Assembly: GCA_024234615.1 (NCBI GenBank)
Contig: JACKNY010000003.1
Location: forward strand, 310,001-374,000
Length of the DNA: 64,000 bases
Direction of reading: 5' to 3'
Source of the DNA: Pseudomonadales bacterium
GTDB taxonomy: Bacteria > Pseudomonadota > Gammaproteobacteria > Pseudomonadales > IMCC2047
Shown: positions 51,074 to 60,726 of the stretch, one piece after another
How positions within the stretch are numbered: the first letter of the stretch is position 1
How the letters are laid out: every line of letters begins with the position of its first letter
The notes under the pieces: generated by a model
What the model saw: the letters and a program-made list of their open reading frames with translations, nothing else
Told to the model about the DNA's origin: nothing
Databases searched by the model: none
Program-made: the position numbers and the translations under genes

Positions 51074-52990
51074 ATGGGTAAAATTATCGGCATTGACTTA
51101 GGTACCACGAATTCCTGTGTTGCCGTAATGGAGTCAGGAAAGCCAAAGGTGATTGAAAATTCTGAAGGCGATCGCACCACACCTTCGATTGTCGCCTTCA
51201 CTGGCGACGGCGAAATCATAGTGGGTCAATCGGCTAAGCGGCAAGCGGTGACTAACCCCAAGAACACCCTTTTTGCTATTAAACGCCTAATCGGTCGCCG
51301 CTTTGATGATGAAGTCGTGCAAAAAGACATCAAGATGGTGCCCTATACCATTAAGGCTGCCGATAACGGCGATGCCTGGGTAGAAATTAATGGCGAAAAA
51401 AAGGCACCACCGCAAATATCAGCAGAAGTACTGAAGAAAATGAAAAAGACAGCGGAAGATTATCTCGGTGAAACCGTTACGGAAGCCGTTATTACCGTCC
51501 CTGCCTATTTTAATGACTCGCAACGTCAAGCCACTAAAGATGCGGGACGCATTGCCGGCCTGGAAGTAAAGCGCATTATTAATGAGCCAACCGCAGCCGC
51601 TTTAGCCTATGGTATGGACAAAAAGCGTGGTGATTCGACTGTTGCCGTTTTCGACCTGGGTGGCGGTACTTTTGATATCTCCATTATTGAAATCGCCGAA
51701 GTGGATGGCGAGCATCAATTTGAAGTGCTCTCAACCAATGGCGACACCTTCCTTGGTGGCGAAGACTTTGACTTGAAACTTATTGATTATTTGGCGGATG
51801 AGTTTAAAAAGGAAAACGGCATTGACCTGCACAATGATCCGTTAGCGCTACAGCGCCTCAAAGATGCTGCAGAAAAAGCAAAAATTGAACTCTCCAGCAC
51901 ACAGCAAACTGATGTCAACCTGCCCTACGTCACTGCTGACGCCAGCGGTCCGAAACACCTTAACGTTAAAATTACGCGTGCAAAATTTGAATCACTCGTG
52001 GAAAGCCTGGTGGAAAGAACCCTTGAGCCCGTCAAAATTGCATTAAAAGATGCCGGATTGAGCGCATCGGATATCAATGATGTGATTTTAGTCGGCGGCC
52101 AAACGCGTATGCCCCTGGTGCAGGCGAAAGTTAAAGATTTCTTCGGCAAAGAAGCCCGCAAGGATGTTAATCCTGATGAAGCGGTTGCCGTAGGTGCCGC
52201 CATTCAGGCAGCAGTATTGTCCGGCGACGTGAAAGACGTACTCCTGTTAGATGTTACTCCGCTGTCTTTAGGTATTGAAACGCTGGGTGGCGTGATGACC
52301 ACGTTGATCGAGAAAAACACCACCATTCCGACCAAGAAAACTCAGGTGTTTTCTACCGCAGAAGATAACCAGTCCGCAGTAACTATTCATGTGTTGCAAG
52401 GAGAGCGCAAGCAGGCAACACAGAATAAATCGCTGGGACGTTTTGATTTGGCGGATATTCCTCCTTCACCGCGCGGAATGCCACAAATTGAAGTGAGCTT
52501 TGACCTAGATGCTAACGGTATTCTCAATGTCGGCGCTAAAGATAAGGCGACAGGCAAAGAACAATCCATTGTCATCAAAGCTTCTAGCGGTTTATCAGAC
52601 GAAGAAATCGATGCCATGGTACAGGACGCGGAAGCCAATGCTGAGGAAGATCGTAAATTTGAAGAGCTGATAGTTGCTCGCAACCAAGCAGACGGTTTGG
52701 TGCATGCAACCCGCAAAACACTTGAAGAGGCGGGTGATAAAGCTTCCGCCGAAGAAAAAGAAACCATTGAGAAGGCGATAGCCGATGTTGAAAGCGCGAT
52801 AAAAACTGGTGATAAGGATGACATCGAAGCGAAGACTAAAGCTTTAACCGAAGCCTCCAGCTCACTCGCACAAAAACTATATGCTGAGAAAGCCCAAGCG
52901 GAGTCCGGGCCACAAGCAGCAGATAACGAATCAAAGTCTGAAGATGACGCAGTTGATGCAGAGTTTGAAGAAGTAAAGGATGATAAATAG
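51074..52990 (+). CDS. dnaK: Molecular chaperone DnaK (Hsp70)
   Basis: A 638-residue Hsp70. The ATPase domain opens with IIGIDLGTTNSCVAVMES, contains VFDLGGGTFDISI, and VILVGGQTRMPLVQ near 340; the substrate domain follows LLLDVTPLSLGIETLGG, and the protein ends in the acidic tail with EFEEVKDDK. All hallmarks are intact. It is downstream of grpE and separated from dnaJ by a terminator. Confidence 0.98.
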   Translation: MGKIIGIDLGTTNSCVAVMESGKPKVIENSEGDRTTPSIVAFTGDGEIIVGQSAKRQAVTNPKNTLFAIKRLIGRRFDDEVVQKDIKMVPYTIKAADNGDAWVEINGEKKAPPQISAEVLKKMKKTAEDYLGETVTEAVITVPAYFNDSQRQATKDAGRIAGLEVKRIINEPTAAALAYGMDKKRGDSTVAVFDLGGGTFDISIIEIAEVDGEHQFEVLSTNGDTFLGGEDFDLKLIDYLADEFKKENGIDLHNDPLALQRLKDAAEKAKIELSSTQQTDVNLPYVTADASGPKHLNVKITRAKFESLVESLVERTLEPVKIALKDAGLSASDINDVILVGGQTRMPLVQAKVKDFFGKEARKDVNPDEAVAVGAAIQAAVLSGDVKDVLLLDVTPLSLGIETLGGVMTTLIEKNTTIPTKKTQVFSTAEDNQSAVTIHVLQGERKQATQNKSLGRFDLADIPPSPRGMPQIEVSFDLDANGILNVGAKDKATGKEQSIVIKASSGLSDEEIDAMVQDAEANAEEDRKFEELIVARNQADGLVHATRKTLEEAGDKASAEEKETIEKAIADVESAIKTGDKDDIEAKTKALTEASSSLAQKLYAEKAQAESGPQAADNESKSEDDAVDAEFEEVKDDK

Positions 52991-53069
52991 GCAAACAATC
53001 TCAAATTTGAGTTCGAGCGGAATGGTGAATAAATGCCATTTTCTCTGGTTGTAAATCTGAACTAAAGGA

Positions 53070-53105
53070 ACGCGGATTCCCTGCAAAAAAGGGTTCCGCG
53101 TTTTT
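53070..53105 (+). terminator. Terminator between dnaK and dnaJ
   Basis: A near-perfect stem (acgcggattccct / agggttccgcgt, one bulge) is followed by T5. Partial read-through would set a lower DnaJ than DnaK level. Confidence 0.75.
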
Positions 53106-53134
53106 GCGCAATAATAAGGTTGATAATAGAAAGC

Positions 53135-54262
53135 ATGTCAAAACGCGATTACTATGAAGTGCTCGGGGTTGAACGCAACGTCGACGAAAAGGATATTAAA
53201 AAAGCTTATCGCCGTTTGGCTATGAAGTATCACCCGGATAGAAACCCGGACGACAAGGGTACTGAGGCTAAGTTCAAAGAAGTGAGCGAAGCCTATGAAG
53301 TACTTTCAAATAGCGAAAAACGTGCCGCATATGATCAATTCGGCCATGCTGGTGTTGACGCTGGAGGTGGTGGCTTCCACGCTGGCTCTGGCAACTTCAG
53401 CGATATTTTCGGCGATGTCTTTGGCGATATTTTCGGTGGCAACGGCGGTCGTGCGCGTAGCCATGTGCAGCGGGGCTCGGATTTACGTTATAACCTGGAG
53501 CTCGATCTGGAGGACGCTGTCAAAGGTGCCACCGTCAAGATTCGAGTACCAACCCAGATTAGTTGCAAAGAGTGTGGCGGTTCAGGTGCCAAAAAAGGAT
53601 CTGCCCCATCTGACTGCACCACTTGCGGAGGTGCAGGCCAAGTACGCATGCAACAGGGCTTTTTTTCGGTACAACAAACCTGCCCGCGTTGTCATGGGCA
53701 AGGTAAAGTCATAAAAGATCCTTGCCATATCTGTCATGGCGCAGGGAGAACTGAAGAATATAAAAACCTCTCAGTGAAAGTCCCACCTGGCGTCGATAAT
53801 GGCGACAGGATAAGACTGACAGGAGAAGGCGAAGCTGGTATGCATGGCGGTCCTCCGGGTGATCTATATGTGCAGATGTCCGTGCGGCCACACAAAATTT
53901 TTACACGTGAAGATGCCAATTTATATTGCGAAGTACCCATCAGCTTTGTCGATGCGGCACTAGGTGGTGAATTGGAGGTGCCAACGCTGGATGGACGTGT
54001 CAAATTAAAAGTCCCCCCAGAAACCCAATCTGGCAAATTATTCAGAATGCGTAACAAGGGCGTTGCCCCAGTGCGTGGCGGCGCGACTGGCGACTTACTA
54101 TGTCGCGTGTATGTCGAAACTCCGGTGAAGTTGACCAGCGAGCAGAAAACATTATTGCAGCAATTTCAAAAAACTTTAGAAAAGGGTGGTAACAGCCAGT
54201 CTCCCAAAAAATCCTCCTGGTTTGAGGGCGTCAAAAGCTTTTTTGATGACATGAAGCTATAG
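53135..54262 (+). CDS. dnaJ: Co-chaperone DnaJ
   Basis: A 375-residue Hsp40. The J domain has HPD at residues 33-35, then a Gly/Phe-rich region (about 75-110) and four CxxCxGxG zinc repeats (CKECGGSG, CTTCGGAG, CPRCHGQG, CHICHGAG). The C-terminal substrate domain ends with SSWFEGVKSFFDDMKL. The ATG at 53135 gives MSKRDYYEVLGV, the family start; an upstream TTG is not used. Confidence 0.97.
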   Translation: MSKRDYYEVLGVERNVDEKDIKKAYRRLAMKYHPDRNPDDKGTEAKFKEVSEAYEVLSNSEKRAAYDQFGHAGVDAGGGGFHAGSGNFSDIFGDVFGDIFGGNGGRARSHVQRGSDLRYNLELDLEDAVKGATVKIRVPTQISCKECGGSGAKKGSAPSDCTTCGGAGQVRMQQGFFSVQQTCPRCHGQGKVIKDPCHICHGAGRTEEYKNLSVKVPPGVDNGDRIRLTGEGEAGMHGGPPGDLYVQMSVRPHKIFTREDANLYCEVPISFVDAALGGELEVPTLDGRVKLKVPPETQSGKLFRMRNKGVAPVRGGATGDLLCRVYVETPVKLTSEQKTLLQQFQKTLEKGGNSQSPKKSSWFEGVKSFFDDMKL

Positions 54263-54326
54263 CCAGTTTTGGTGGCGGCTGCTGTAAGAAGCGTCAAAGC
54301 ACAATAAGCAACTAACGAGAAGAATT

Positions 54327-55133
54327 ATGAGCATAAGAATAGCCGTGACTGGCGCCGCCGGACGCATGGGAAAAACACTCATCGAAGCTGTTGTTAACAC
54401 GCCTGATGCCGAACTCGCGGTAGCCATTGAAAGACCCGATAGCTCATTGATTGGGACCGATGCCGGTGAGTTGGCGGGGATTGGCAAGCTGGGCGTATCA
54501 GTAACCTCTGATATCGAGCAAGTTCTAGATCAGTTTGATGTTCTCATCGATTTTACTACCCCTGCCGCCACTCAGCGCAACGCGCAAGTTTGCGCGCGTA
54601 CTGGCAATAAAATAGTGATAGGTACGACAGGTTTTACCCCCGAGCAAAAAGCTTCTGTTATTGCCGCCGCCAATGAAACTGCCGTCTGCATGGCATCAAA
54701 CTTTAGCACTGGCGTTAATCTGTGCTTTAAACTACTCGAAGTTGCCGCACAAGTCTTAGGCGATGACGTTGATATTGAAATTTATGAGGCTCACCATCGG
54801 CATAAGATAGACGCCCCCTCCGGTACTGCGCTCAGCATGGGAGAGGTCGTAGCTAAAACTCTGGGGCGCAATTTGAAAGAAGTCGCTGTTTATGGCCGTG
54901 AAGGGCAAACTGGCGCACGGGATCGCAACACCATCGGTTTCGCCACGGTAAGAGCTGGAGATATTGTGGGCGACCATACTGTAACCTTTGCCGCTGAGGG
55001 TGAACGCGTCGAGATCACCCATAAAGCATCGAGCCGCATGTCTTTTGCCCGCGGAGCGGTACGCGCTGCCTGCTGGTTGGCCGCCAAAGACAAAGGCTTA
55101 TTCGATATGCAGGATGTGCTCGCACTCAAGTAA
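54327..55133 (+). CDS. dapB: 4-hydroxy-tetrahydrodipicolinate reductase DapB
   Basis: NAD(P)H-dependent reductase of the lysine and meso-diaminopimelate pathway, 268 residues. The NAD fold starts RIAVTGAAGRMGKTLIEA; FTTPAA is the nucleotide loop; EAHHRHKIDAPSGTAL carries the catalytic His and the Lys. It lies between dnaJ and carA, the order known from pseudomonads. Confidence 0.96.
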   Translation: MSIRIAVTGAAGRMGKTLIEAVVNTPDAELAVAIERPDSSLIGTDAGELAGIGKLGVSVTSDIEQVLDQFDVLIDFTTPAATQRNAQVCARTGNKIVIGTTGFTPEQKASVIAAANETAVCMASNFSTGVNLCFKLLEVAAQVLGDDVDIEIYEAHHRHKIDAPSGTALSMGEVVAKTLGRNLKEVAVYGREGQTGARDRNTIGFATVRAGDIVGDHTVTFAAEGERVEITHKASSRMSFARGAVRAACWLAAKDKGLFDMQDVLALK

Positions 55134-55225
55134 CTGAATCAACCATCGTCAATCGAGTTTTTACACAGGACCAGCCGGGCAAAGGCTCTTCTCAGAAATT
55201 AATTCAACTGATTAGCTAACAAGAA

Positions 55226-55255
55226 TAGACACTTGGTTCGCTAATCACGTAAAAT
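55226..55255 (+). promoter_or_regulatory. Candidate promoter for carAB
   Basis: TAGACA and TAAAAT with an 18-base spacer, each near consensus. It lies about 105 bases before the carA start, upstream of a leader hairpin. No ArgR site was seen. Confidence 0.4.
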
Positions 55256-55290
55256 CCCCGTTTCAGTGAAACCTATTAAAGCACATCTTT

Positions 55291-55328
55291 AAAAAGCGGG
55301 ATGAGACCTTGTCTTGTCTCGCTTTTTT
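55291..55328 (+). terminator. Terminator-like hairpin in the carA leader
   Basis: aaaaagc...gagac pairs with gtctc-gcttttt with a 5-base bulge, followed by T6. It may end the dapB transcript or attenuate carAB if that starts at the 55226-55255 promoter. Confidence 0.6.
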
Positions 55329-55359
55329 GCAAGCCTCGCGCGGAGATTGGGAGTGTAAT

Positions 55360-56529
55360 TTGACAAAGCAGGCGATTCTGGTTTTAGCCGATTCGAGCGT
55401 ATTTATTGGCGTTTCGATTGGCGCCGACGGTAATGCCGTTGGTGAAGTAGTATTCAATACGGCAATGACGGGGTATCAGGAAATACTAACCGACCCCTCC
55501 TATGCCAGCCAAATAGTGACCCTCACTTATCCTCACATCGGCAATACAGGAACGAATCCCGAGGATGAGGAATCTGAACATATTTGGGCAACAGGCCTGG
55601 TCATTCGAGATTTGCCTTTGCTCGCCAGCAACTGGCGGAAAACGGAGTCATTAGGAGAGTATTTAAAACGGCGTAATGTCGTAGGCATCGCCGATATCGA
55701 TACCCGTCGGCTGACTCGCATTTTACGCGACAAAGGCGCGCAAAATGGCTGCATCAGGGTACTGGCTGACGGTGAAAACATCGAGCAGGCCACCGCTGCG
55801 GCGCTAGCACAAGCACAAAAGTTCGCAGGTCTGAAAGGGTTAGATTTAGCCAAGGTCGTCACCACTCAAAGTGTTTTTAAGTGGGGTGAGGGCGTCTGGC
55901 GCTGGTCGGAAGGCCATAGCCAGTCTGAACGTAAACTCTATAAAGTAGTGGCCTATGACTTTGGTATTAAACACAATATCTTGAGAATGCTGGCAGCCAG
56001 AGGCTGTGACCTAACAGTCGTGCCCGCAAAAACTCCAGCTGCCGATGTTCTGGCAATGAGTCCCGATGGTGTTTTCTTATCCAACGGACCCGGCGACCCA
56101 GAACCCTGTGAATATGCCATTACTGCCATTAAAGATATCCTTGAGGCAAACATCCCCACTTTTGGCATTTGCCTCGGACTTCAGCTGTTAGCCCTTGCCA
56201 GTGATGCCAAAACCGTCAAAATGAAATCTGGGCATCACGGCGCTAACCATCCGGTGCAGGATTTGGTTACTGGCGAGGTAATGATTACCAGTCAGAATCA
56301 TGGTTTTGCGGTGGATGAAACCAACCTGCCAGCAAACCTGATCATTACCCACAAATCCCTCTTTGACGGTACGGTGCAAGGTATTAAACGCACGGACAAG
56401 CCCGCCTACGGGTTTCAAGGCCATCCTGAAGCCAGTCCAGGACCACATGATGTAGCGCCACTGTTTGACCATTTTATCTCGTTAATGCAGGCTGCCAGGG
56501 CGACTACGCCTGCAGCAATAAAAGAGTAA
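55360..56529 (+). CDS. carA: Carbamoyl-phosphate synthase small subunit CarA
   Basis: Glutaminase subunit that supplies ammonia for carbamoyl phosphate, used in arginine and pyrimidine synthesis. The N-terminal domain reads AVGEVVFNTAMTGYQEILTDPSYA; the class I glutaminase nucleophile is C271 in GICLGLQLL, with HPEASPGPHD carrying the catalytic His and Glu. The usual CLGHQ reads CLGLQ here. The start is TTG at 55360, after a GGGAG ribosome site, which gives the usual N-terminus (MTKQAILVLAD). Length of 389 is near normal. carB follows 10 bases after the stop. Confidence 0.95.
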   Translation: MTKQAILVLADSSVFIGVSIGADGNAVGEVVFNTAMTGYQEILTDPSYASQIVTLTYPHIGNTGTNPEDEESEHIWATGLVIRDLPLLASNWRKTESLGEYLKRRNVVGIADIDTRRLTRILRDKGAQNGCIRVLADGENIEQATAAALAQAQKFAGLKGLDLAKVVTTQSVFKWGEGVWRWSEGHSQSERKLYKVVAYDFGIKHNILRMLAARGCDLTVVPAKTPAADVLAMSPDGVFLSNGPGDPEPCEYAITAIKDILEANIPTFGICLGLQLLALASDAKTVKMKSGHHGANHPVQDLVTGEVMITSQNHGFAVDETNLPANLIITHKSLFDGTVQGIKRTDKPAYGFQGHPEASPGPHDVAPLFDHFISLMQAARATTPAAIKE

Positions 56530-56539
56530 TCGAAGATTC

Positions 56540-59500
56540 ATGCCAAAACGTACTGATATACAATCGATTTTAATCCTCGGCGCGGGCCCAATAGTTATAG
56601 GCCAGGCGTGTGAATTTGACTATTCCGGAGCCCAGGCTTGTAAAGCCCTGCGTGAAGAAGGGTACCGCGTCATATTGGTCAACTCCAACCCGGCCACTAT
56701 TATGACGGACCCCGTCATGGCCGATGCCACCTATATCGAACCGGTACGCTGGCAAACCGTCGCTAAAATTATTGAAAAGGAACGCCCAGATGCCTTGCTC
56801 CCCACCATGGGAGGGCAAACAGCACTTAACTGCGCACTGGATTTAGATCGCGAAGGTGTGCTTGAAAAATTTGGTGTTGAAATGATTGGCGCAACCCAGG
56901 ATGCCATTGATAAGGCTGAGGATCGGGAACGCTTTGATAAAGCGATGAAAGCAATCGGTTTAGAAACACCTCGAGCCGCCATCGCCCATAGCTTAGAAGA
57001 AGCCATCCAAGTACAGGCCAGACTTGGCTTCCCCTGTATTATTCGACCATCATTTACCATGGGTGGTAGCGGTGGTGGCATTGCTTACAACAAAGAAGAG
57101 TTTATTGAGATTTGCGAACGCGGACTCGATCTTTCCCCAACCAACGAGTTGCTCATCGATGAGTCCTTGATCGGCTGGAAAGAATACGAAATGGAGGTGG
57201 TGCGCGACAAAAAAGATAACTGCATCATTATCTGCTCTATTGAAAATATTGACCCTATGGGTGTGCATACCGGGGACTCCATTACCGTCGCCCCAGCGCA
57301 AACCCTAACAGACAAGGAATACCAAATCATGCGCAATGCGTCGATCGCCGTGCTGCGTGAAATTGGTGTGGAAACGGGCGGTTCAAACGTACAGTTCGGG
57401 ATGCATCCCGAAACTGGTCGCCTGGTCATTATCGAAATGAACCCAAGAGTATCGAGATCTTCCGCCCTGGCCTCAAAAGCAACCGGCTTTCCAATTGCCA
57501 AAGTCGCGGCGAAGCTTGCCGTTGGTTATACGCTGGATGAGCTGGAGAACGAAATTACCGGTGGTGCAACACCCGCTTCCTTTGAGCCGACTATCGATTA
57601 TGTTGTCACCAAAATACCACGCTTTACCTTTGAAAAATTTCCCCAGGCCGATGCCCGATTGACCACACAAATGAAATCGGTGGGTGAAGTAATGGCGATT
57701 GGCCGCACCTTCCAGGAATCTATGCAAAAGGCGTTGCGAGGGTTAGAAACCGGTATTTGCGGCTTCGAGCCAATAATTAACAGCCTAGACGAGTCAAATC
57801 GAGCTGATATTATACGCGAGCTGCGTACCCCCAGCGCAGATCGCCTACGCTACGTTGCCGACGCTTTCCGTATGAATATCAGCAGCGATGAGATATATGA
57901 ATTAACCGGGATTGATCCGTGGTACTTGATACAAATCCAGGATATCGTTACCGAGGAATCGGCGCTCATAACTTGCCAATTAGCCGACCTCCACAGAGAT
58001 CAGATGTATCGATTAAAGCGCAAGGGCTTTGCCGATGCACGGATGGCGCAATTACTGGACGTCACGGAAAGCGAAGTACGCGAACGCCGCAAAGAGTTAA
58101 AGGTCAGCCCAGTCTATAAACGGGTGGACACCTGTGCCGCCGAGTTTGCCGCATCTACCGCCTACATGTATTCCACCTACGAAGAAGAGTGCGAATCCCA
58201 CCCCACTTCACGGGAGAAAATCATGGTACTTGGTGGCGGACCTAACCGCATCGGCCAAGGCATTGAATTCGATTATTGCTGCGTGCACGCCGCACTGGCG
58301 ATGCGCGATGATGGCTATGAAACCATCATGGTTAACTGTAATCCGGAAACAGTTTCAACCGATTACGACACTTCTGATCGTCTGTATTTCGAACCGGTCA
58401 CGCTGGAAGATGTATTGGAGATCATTGAAAAGGAAAAACCCAAAGGCGTCATCGTACAGTATGGCGGACAGACCCCACTTAAGTTAGCACGTGGATTAGA
58501 AGCTGCAGGTGCGCAAATTATAGGCACGACGCCAGACGCCATCGATCGCGCTGAGGATAGAGAACGTTTTCAGCAAATGATAAACAAGCTAGGCTTAATT
58601 CAGCCACCAAATGCGACCGTAAGAAGTCTAGAAGAAGGCCTAGAAAAGGCACAAGAAATTGGCTATCCATTAGTAGTTCGCCCTTCCTATGTCTTGGGTG
58701 GACGCGCCATGGAGATTGTTTATAGCGACGATGAGCTAAAACGCTATATGAAAGAGGCTGTAGCCGTTTCCAATGAAAGTCCGGTATTGCTGGACCATTT
58801 CTTAAGCGCAGCGGTGGAAGTAGATGTCGATGCAGTTTGTGACGGCAAGGATGTCGTCATTGGCGCGGTAATGCAGCATATTGAACAGGCGGGCGTGCAT
58901 TCCGGCGATTCCGCCTGTTCATTGCCACCTTATAATCTCGAGCCCTTGGTATTAGATGAAATCCGAAAACAGGTGAAAGCCATGGCGCTCGAACTGGGTG
59001 TAGTCGGTTTGATGAATGTCCAACTCGCGATACAGGACGACACTATTTACGTTATTGAAGTCAACCCCAGGGCTTCGCGCACAGTTCCCTTTGTTTCCAA
59101 ATGTATCGGCGTTTCGCTAGCTCAAGTAGCGGCCCGCTGTATGGCAGGGGTCTCATTAGCCGAACAAGGCTTCACTAAAGAGATCATTCCGCCTTATATG
59201 AGCGTAAAAGAAGCAGTCTTCCCTTTTAATAAATTTCCCGGAGTCGATCCAATCCTCGGACCCGAGATGAAGTCAACTGGCGAAGTGATGGGCGTTGGCG
59301 ATAGCTTCGCCGAAGCTTTTTACAAAGCCCAGTTGGCAGCGGGTGAAAATTTACCCAAGCGTGGCCGCGCCTTTGTTAGTGTCCGCGATGCCGATAAAGT
59401 CGCCTTGATTGAGATTGCCAAAAGTCTGGTTGCACAGGGTTTCGAATTAGTCGCCACACGCGGAACCGCGAAAGTGCTGAAAAGCGCTAACATAGACGTA

Positions 59501-59809
59501 GCTATCGTCAACAAGGTCGTCGAGGGACGCCCCCATATCATCGATATGCTGAAGAATGGCGAAATTAAATACATTCTAAATACGACCGAAGGCAAACAGG
59601 CGATTGCTGATTCGGCTAGTATTAGACGCTCAGCTTTACAACAAAAGGTCTATTACAGCACCACCTTGGCAGCAGCTAACGCTTTCTGCCAAGCATTGGC
59701 CTTCGGCGAGGAAAAGCAGGTAAGGCGTTTGCAGGATTTACATCAGCAAGTGACACAAGATCAACTACAGCGGTCCAACGGCGGAGCTGTTACCGGAGGG
59801 GAAGCATGA
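56540..59809 (+). CDS. carB: Carbamoyl-phosphate synthase large subunit CarB
   Basis: A 1089-residue synthetase that forms carbamoyl phosphate from bicarbonate, ammonia and two ATP. Two homologous ATP-grasp halves are visible: IIRPSFTMGGSGGGIAYN in the first and VVRPSYVLGGRAMEIVYS in the second; the MGS-like regulatory domain ends the protein. A polar C-terminal extension (QQVTQDQLQRSNGGAV) makes it slightly longer than the 1073-residue E. coli protein. Its stop overlaps the greA start by 4 bases. Confidence 0.97.
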   Translation: MPKRTDIQSILILGAGPIVIGQACEFDYSGAQACKALREEGYRVILVNSNPATIMTDPVMADATYIEPVRWQTVAKIIEKERPDALLPTMGGQTALNCALDLDREGVLEKFGVEMIGATQDAIDKAEDRERFDKAMKAIGLETPRAAIAHSLEEAIQVQARLGFPCIIRPSFTMGGSGGGIAYNKEEFIEICERGLDLSPTNELLIDESLIGWKEYEMEVVRDKKDNCIIICSIENIDPMGVHTGDSITVAPAQTLTDKEYQIMRNASIAVLREIGVETGGSNVQFGMHPETGRLVIIEMNPRVSRSSALASKATGFPIAKVAAKLAVGYTLDELENEITGGATPASFEPTIDYVVTKIPRFTFEKFPQADARLTTQMKSVGEVMAIGRTFQESMQKALRGLETGICGFEPIINSLDESNRADIIRELRTPSADRLRYVADAFRMNISSDEIYELTGIDPWYLIQIQDIVTEESALITCQLADLHRDQMYRLKRKGFADARMAQLLDVTESEVRERRKELKVSPVYKRVDTCAAEFAASTAYMYSTYEEECESHPTSREKIMVLGGGPNRIGQGIEFDYCCVHAALAMRDDGYETIMVNCNPETVSTDYDTSDRLYFEPVTLEDVLEIIEKEKPKGVIVQYGGQTPLKLARGLEAAGAQIIGTTPDAIDRAEDRERFQQMINKLGLIQPPNATVRSLEEGLEKAQEIGYPLVVRPSYVLGGRAMEIVYSDDELKRYMKEAVAVSNESPVLLDHFLSAAVEVDVDAVCDGKDVVIGAVMQHIEQAGVHSGDSACSLPPYNLEPLVLDEIRKQVKAMALELGVVGLMNVQLAIQDDTIYVIEVNPRASRTVPFVSKCIGVSLAQVAARCMAGVSLAEQGFTKEIIPPYMSVKEAVFPFNKFPGVDPILGPEMKSTGEVMGVGDSFAEAFYKAQLAAGENLPKRGRAFVSVRDADKVALIEIAKSLVAQGFELVATRGTAKVLKSANIDVAIVNKVVEGRPHIIDMLKNGEIKYILNTTEGKQAIADSASIRRSALQQKVYYSTTLAAANAFCQALAFGEEKQVRRLQDLHQQVTQDQLQRSNGGAVTGGEA

Positions 59810-60282
59810 GCAAAGTACCTATGACCAAGCTCGGCGCGCAAAAATTACGCGAAGAATTGGAGCAATTAAAAACAGTTGATCGCCCCCGCATCATCGCTGC
59901 GATTGCAGAAGCCCGCGCGCACGGCGACCTTAAGGAGAACGCAGAGTATCATGCGGCAAGAGAACAGCAGGGATTTGCAGAGGGCAGAATTAAGGAAATT
60001 GAGGCAAAGTTATCCAATTCGCAAGTGATTGATGTGACAGCAATAGATAATACCGGTAAGGTGATTTTTGGTGTTAGCGTTGAAATTGAAAATATTGAGA
60101 CAGGACAGGCCATTACCTATCAAATAGTCGGTGAAGATGAGGCCGATCTGAAACAAAAGAAAATTTCGATAACTTCACCTATTGCGAGAGCACTGATCGG
60201 CAAGCTCGAAGGTGATCTGGTTCAGGTGAACATACCCGATGGTATTGTTGAATACGAAATCATTGAGGTTAAACACATATAA
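59806..60282 (+). CDS. greA: Transcription elongation factor GreA
   Basis: A 158-residue factor that rescues backtracked RNA polymerase. The N-terminal coiled coil carries the acidic tip (EARAHGDLKENAEYHAA) that acts in the secondary channel, and the C-terminal FKBP-like domain has SPIARALIGKLEGDLV. It starts with ATGA overlapping the carB stop, so the two are coupled; order carB-greA-yhbY is conserved in pseudomonads. Confidence 0.96.
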   Translation: MSKVPMTKLGAQKLREELEQLKTVDRPRIIAAIAEARAHGDLKENAEYHAAREQQGFAEGRIKEIEAKLSNSQVIDVTAIDNTGKVIFGVSVEIENIETGQAITYQIVGEDEADLKQKKISITSPIARALIGKLEGDLVQVNIPDGIVEYEIIEVKHI

Positions 60283-60331
60283 ACTCATGCAGACCGGTTA
60301 TCTATCAAACAAAAGCGTTGCTTATACCAGC

Positions 60332-60640
60332 TTATTGCGCACGAAGGAGATTGGATAATTTAGGGTTCGGCTTTGAGGCAGCACGGTAAATGAGTGCCAT
60401 ATTGCCTATCGTTTGCACCAGCTCGCACTGAGACAAATCACAGACTTTGCCAATGAGTTCTTTTTTGTAAACACGGTCACCACAGCTAATTTTTATTTTG
60501 ATAAGCTCATGATCATTTAAAGCGCGCTCAATTTCCTGCTGGACGCCTTCTGAGATACCTTGATCCGAAATCATTACCACGGGTTTCAGTTTATGGCCAA
60601 TACTGCGATAGGCTTTGATTTTTTGGTTGGTTAACGCCAT
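60332..60640 (-). CDS. yhbY: YhbY family RNA-binding protein
   Basis: A 102-residue CRM-domain protein associated with the large ribosomal subunit. The signature is NQKIKAYRSIGHKLKPVVMISDQGISEGVQQEIERALNDHELIKIKIS, and the GNMALIYRAA end motif is present. It is divergent from rlmE and convergent with greA. Confidence 0.93.
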   Translation of the reverse strand: MALTNQKIKAYRSIGHKLKPVVMISDQGISEGVQQEIERALNDHELIKIKISCGDRVYKKELIGKVCDLSQCELVQTIGNMALIYRAASKPNPKLSNLLRAQ

Positions 60641-60726
60641 GATTAACTCACGAATTCGCTGCTGGGTTAGATAGGCGCGGCATTATAACGAATCGTTAAT
60701 CAGCGGGATAGAGGTTTCCTTACTAT

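Noticed and set aside
52387..53004. Minus-strand open frame of 205 residues opposite dnaK
   Set aside because: Ser/Ala-rich shadow of the acidic, Lys/Glu-rich end of dnaK.
56170..56185. CarA CLGLQ instead of CLGHQ as a sign of an inactive glutaminase
   Set aside because: The position after CLG varies in class I amidotransferases, and Cys, His and Glu of the triad are all present.
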